From Lachnospiraceae bacterium (GTDB taxonomy: Bacteria; Bacillota_A; Clostridia; Lachnospirales; Lachnospiraceae), in the NCBI GenBank assembly GCA_017620975.1, contig JAGAUD010000026.1, forward strand, positions 1 through 18,145: DNA of 18,145 nt, given 5' to 3'. Positions 15,679-18,145 of this stretch are shown here, in pieces. Both the position numbers and the translations under genes were made by a program. Position 1 is the stretch's first letter. Each line of letters starts with the position of its first letter. The notes under the pieces are model-generated. The model worked only from the letters and a program-made list of their open reading frames with translations, was not told where the DNA came from and searched no databases.

Positions 15679-15957
15679 GTGACAAAAAATATTGCAGGAG
15701 GTACCTTTATCGGAACAGGTGCTTCAGGCATGGCTCAGACTTTTAGTGATGCCAAACAGGGGATAATTGCCGTCGGCGTCGGAAATCAGTCAGCAGGTAC
15801 TCAAATCAAGCTGACTGATAGTAAGGGAAACACTGTACTTACACACACACCCGAGCTTTCTTTTGCTGTTGTGATTATCAGCAGCCCTGATATTATCTCA
15901 GGGGATACATATACGATGACTGTTGGTTCTATCTCAGGAGAAATAACTGTTAACTAA
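15679..15957 (+). pseudogene. Orphan C-terminal fragment, carbohydrate-binding-domain surface protein
   Basis: This 92-codon reading frame resembles the last module of large clostridial surface proteins carrying a carbohydrate-binding (Cthe_2159-like) domain. The pattern is GTGASGMAQTFSD, then QSAGTQIKLTDSKGNTVL, HTPELSFAVVIISSPD and GDTYTMTVGS. Such modules normally end proteins of several hundred residues, so this looks like the surviving 3' piece of a larger gene. It opens with GTG immediately after TAAAAATAA, without a ribosome binding site at a usable distance and without a signal peptide. It lies between secDF (30 bases) and recJ (34 bases). The lack of internal stops means expression as a small protein cannot be excluded. 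Family assignment is from memory of the pattern. Confidence 0.5.
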
Positions 15958-15991
15958 TTGATGGAGATAAAAAGAAGGAGTAATTATCACT

Positions 15992-17773
15992 ATGGAAAAA
16001 TGGCTGGTCAGTGCCAAAAAAGCAGATTTTAATGCCTGGGCCCAAAAGTTTGGAATCTCCCCCGTACTTGCCAGGATTATCAGAAACAGGGATATTACGG
16101 AAGAGGCACAGGTCAGGAGCTTTTTACAAGGTACCCTGGAAGATTGCCACAGTCCATGGCTTTTATACCATATGGAAAAGGCAGTAGACTTGATACTCCA
16201 AAAGATACAGGAGAAAGCACCTATCCGTGTTATCGGAGATTATGATGTGGATGGCATTTGCTCTTCCTACATACTGACCAGAGGCTTACAGCTATTAGGA
16301 GGCTGTGCCGACACTGCGATTCCTCACAGGATTCATGATGGTTATGGCTTGAATGAGCATTTGATCGAGACTGCCAGGCAGGACGGTATCCGGATGATTG
16401 TCACCTGTGACAACGGAATTGCTGCAGTATCACAGATTGCACTTGCCGGAGAATATGGCATGACAGTAGTAGTGACAGACCACCACGAAGTACCCTTTAC
16501 AATGGAAAATGGTGAAAAAAAAGAACTATTGCCTCAGGCAGATGCCATTGTGGATCCCAAGCAGCAGGCTTGTCAGTATCCTTATAAAAATATCTGCGGA
16601 GCGGTAGTAGCGTATAAGCTGATTCAGGCGTTGGCAGAACGAACCGGAAGTAAGCTGCTTACGGATGCAATGGAAGAATTGCTTCAGTTTGCGGCAATTG
16701 CTACCGTTTGTGATGTGATGGAATTGAAAGACGAGAACCGTATCCTCGTAAAAGAAGGTCTGAAACGTTTGAAAGTAACACAGAATCTGGGACTGCGGGC
16801 ACTGATTGAAGTCAATGGGATTGATTCGTCCAAGCTTTCCGCATATCATCTGGGTTTTGTCATCGGTCCCTGCCTCAATGCCACAGGTCGTCTGGATACT
16901 GCCCTGAGGGCACTGGAACTGCTGGAAAGCAAGACAAAGCAGGAGGCTATGAGTGCTGCTTCAGAGCTGAAGGCTTTGAATGACAGTCGTAAAAACCTGA
17001 CACAGAAGGGTGTGGAGCAGGCTATACAATATATTGAAAGTCATCAGATGCAGGAAGACCGGGTAATGGTAGTCTATCTTCCTGAGGTGCATGAAAGCTT
17101 GGCAGGTATCATTGCAGGTAAAATCAGAGAAAGCTATTATAAGCCTGTTTTTGTACTGACGAAAGGGGAGGAAGGGGTGAAAGGCTCAGGCAGAAGCATT
17201 GAGACTTATCACATGTATGAAAACATGACCGCAGTAAAGCATTGCTTCAGCAAATTCGGCGGTCACAAGCTGGCAGCCGGTATGTCTCTGGCAAAACGCT
17301 GCGATTCTTTGGAAGAGGATGTGGAAGCTTTCAGGCGGGAATTAAATGAAATCTGTACCTTAACGGAAGATGATCTGGTACCCAGGGTCCACATTGATGT
17401 TCCCATGCCAATATCCTACGCTACCGGAGAACTGGCGGAAGATTTGAATTTACTGGAGCCCTTTGGCGTAGGCAATCCTAAGCCCCTTTTTGCCCAGAAG
17501 GATCTCCGCTTCATCCGAGGCTGGAAAATGGGCGCAAAACAAAACTTTGCCCGCTACAAAGTCCGCACCCCGGAGGGGACAGAAGCCGACCTTGTATTCT
17601 TCGGCAATATCGACAATTTTGCTGCTTTCCTGGATCAAAAATACGGTCCCGGTTCAGCCGCAGCATTGTACAGTACATACTGTAATTATTCGGTATCCGT
17701 AACGTACCAACTATCCATCAACTCCTACCGCGGTACCGAGTCCCTGCAATTTATCATGCAGAATTATTGTTAG
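15992..17773 (+). CDS. recJ: Single-stranded-DNA-specific exonuclease RecJ
   Basis: RecJ degrades single-stranded DNA from the 5' end during recombination and mismatch repair. The 593-residue length is usual (E. coli RecJ is 577). The DHH domain carries motif I GDYDVDG (Asp83, Asp85, Asp87), motif II TCDNGI (Asp140), motif III TDHHE (Asp163-His164-His165) and a further metal-ligand candidate, Asp188 in VDPKQ. The DHHA1 domain has FGGHKLAAGMSL, and a C-terminal nucleic-acid-binding (OB) domain follows, with LLEPFGVGNPKPLF at its border. The start is supported by AAGGAG about eleven bases upstream. Codon use in the last 270 bases shifts toward C-rich codons without loss of frame or motifs. Confidence 0.95.
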   Translation: MEKWLVSAKKADFNAWAQKFGISPVLARIIRNRDITEEAQVRSFLQGTLEDCHSPWLLYHMEKAVDLILQKIQEKAPIRVIGDYDVDGICSSYILTRGLQLLGGCADTAIPHRIHDGYGLNEHLIETARQDGIRMIVTCDNGIAAVSQIALAGEYGMTVVVTDHHEVPFTMENGEKKELLPQADAIVDPKQQACQYPYKNICGAVVAYKLIQALAERTGSKLLTDAMEELLQFAAIATVCDVMELKDENRILVKEGLKRLKVTQNLGLRALIEVNGIDSSKLSAYHLGFVIGPCLNATGRLDTALRALELLESKTKQEAMSAASELKALNDSRKNLTQKGVEQAIQYIESHQMQEDRVMVVYLPEVHESLAGIIAGKIRESYYKPVFVLTKGEEGVKGSGRSIETYHMYENMTAVKHCFSKFGGHKLAAGMSLAKRCDSLEEDVEAFRRELNEICTLTEDDLVPRVHIDVPMPISYATGELAEDLNLLEPFGVGNPKPLFAQKDLRFIRGWKMGAKQNFARYKVRTPEGTEADLVFFGNIDNFAAFLDQKYGPGSAAALYSTYCNYSVSVTYQLSINSYRGTESLQFIMQNYC

Positions 17774-17785
17774 ATGCCGGCTCGA

Positions 17786-17832
17786 AGCACCACTGCTTAC
17801 CGGTGCTATAAGGGCTTATTGTAATCCCTTAT
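17786..17832 (+). terminator. Paired hairpins after recJ, weak terminator
   Basis: Two short stems stand side by side just after the recJ stop. AGCACC (17786-17791) pairs with GGTGCT (17802-17807), and ATAAGGG (17808-17814) pairs with CCCTTAT (17826-17832). The second is followed by TTCGTTAAAATTTTT, so the T-rich part begins late. It is the best candidate for the end of the recJ transcript. Confidence 0.4.
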
Positions 17833-17960
17833 TTCGTTAAAATTTTTATCTTTATTTTATAAAACCCTTATAGAATGGACACACTTTAGACACATTTTCA
17901 CAGTATAGTATATTTCAGATAGTTGATGAACTCACTATCTCCCCCCTCATAAGAAAATCG
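17833..17960. other. Gene-free AT-rich spacer
   Basis: No reading frame or recognisable RNA is seen here. It contains an imperfect dyad, AGATAGT (17917-17923) with ACTATCT (17934-17940), and AT-rich runs such as TATAGT. No -35 element lies at a proper distance from them. Taken with the flanking hairpins, the stretch from the recJ stop to the right edge is a transcription boundary. Confidence 0.4.
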
Positions 17961-17994
17961 CGGAAAGGCTCCGGTTTCGACCGGAGCCTTTCCG
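17953..17994 (-). terminator. 15-bp perfect hairpin with TTCG loop
   Basis: CGGAAAGGCTCCGGT (17961-17975) and ACCGGAGCCTTTCCG (17980-17994) pair without a mismatch around TTCG. On the + strand no T tract follows. On the - strand CGATTTTCTT follows, so it reads best as a terminator for leftward transcription arriving from beyond the window. Its GC-rich stem makes it the most stable structure of the region. Confidence 0.55.
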
Positions 17995-18019
17995 TGTAGC
18001 TCAACAGGGTAATTGCATA

Positions 18020-18071
18020 AAATAAATTTTAATACAGGGAAGTGACCTTTGATAAGGCGCTTCCCTGTATT
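18020..18071 (-). terminator. Second strong hairpin, AATACAGGGAAG dyad
   Basis: AATACAGGGAAG (18031-18042) pairs perfectly with CTTCCCTGTATT (18060-18071); inner bases extend the stem with a bulge. On the - strand it runs into AAAATTTATTTT, a plausible T-rich tail. On the + strand no T tract follows. With the hairpin at 17961 it would form a tandem stop for leftward transcripts. Confidence 0.45.
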
Positions 18072-18102
18072 GTATAAGGATTACATTTTCTATCTTTAAA
18101 AG

Positions 18103-18131
18103 GTGACATTTCTCATATTGTATTGTATAAT
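18103..18131 (+). promoter_or_regulatory. Near-consensus promoter for a gene right of the window
   Basis: GTGACA (18103-18108) and a perfect TATAAT (18126-18131) are 17 bases apart in an AT-rich context. Transcription would start at about 18138 and run out of the window, so its gene is not seen. Confidence 0.65.
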
Positions 18132-18145
18132 ATACATATACTATA

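Noticed and set aside
17990..18020. tRNA-like wording TCCGTGTAGCTCAACAGG after the large hairpin
   Set aside because: It recalls a tRNA 5' end and D arm, but GCTC has no GAGC partner, and no anticodon stem, T arm or acceptor pairing follows.

Overview
The window looks like chromosomal DNA of an anaerobic Clostridia member, most likely a Lachnospiraceae (Bacillota). This rests on Gram-positive type AGGAGG ribosome binding sites, moderate GC, TTTACA-type PhoP boxes with 11-bp phasing, and a SCIFF peptide plus maturase next to a TIGR04086 membrane protein and a fused SecDF. The genus cannot be settled from the sequence alone.

Layout. (1) 1-124 is the 3' end of a 23S rRNA. It is followed by a short spacer and a terminator with no 5S rRNA in view. 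(2) 125-694 is mostly non-coding. It holds an rRNA-operon terminator, a probable frameshifted remnant of a small ORF, a strong symmetric terminator with a possible competing upstream arm, and a hairpin that is followed by a short ORF on the + strand and a pyrimidine tract on the - strand. (3) 695-1237 (-) is a small Amidase_3 peptidoglycan amidase without a signal peptide, divergent from the phosphate genes. (4) 1305-9676 (+) is a phosphate-starvation island: PHO box, pstS-pstC-pstA-pstB-phoU, a second PHO box, a Na/Pi cotransporter with a C-terminal PhoU-like domain, then a PhoP/PhoR-type two-component pair. (5) 9707-11038 (-) is a CNNM/CorC-family membrane protein with CBS domains. It converges on phoR, and a shared terminator is embedded in its own last codons. 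(6) 11208-15648 (+) is the SCIFF/Sec neighbourhood: TIGR04086 membrane protein, the six-cysteine peptide scfA (too short for routine ORF calling), its radical SAM maturase scfB, and fused secDF. (7) 15679-15957 is an orphan piece resembling the C-terminal end of a carbohydrate-binding-domain surface protein, probably a remnant. (8) 15992-17773 is recJ. (9) 17774-18145 has no gene, but holds four hairpins and a near-consensus promoter at the right edge that must serve a gene outside the window.

How it works together. Low phosphate would activate PhoR, then PhoP, which would bind the 11-bp repeats upstream of pstS and of the Na/Pi cotransporter. That would raise both high-affinity ABC uptake and the cotransporter, with PhoU linking PstSCAB to PhoR signalling. 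The SCIFF peptide is matured by ScfB to a thioether-bridged ranthipeptide; its neighbours suggest a link to the Sec membrane, but the role is unknown.

I see no clearly new system. The best leads are the structured DNA at 460-630, the SCIFF intergenic hairpin, the 16-bp palindrome at 11174, and the hairpin cluster after recJ.
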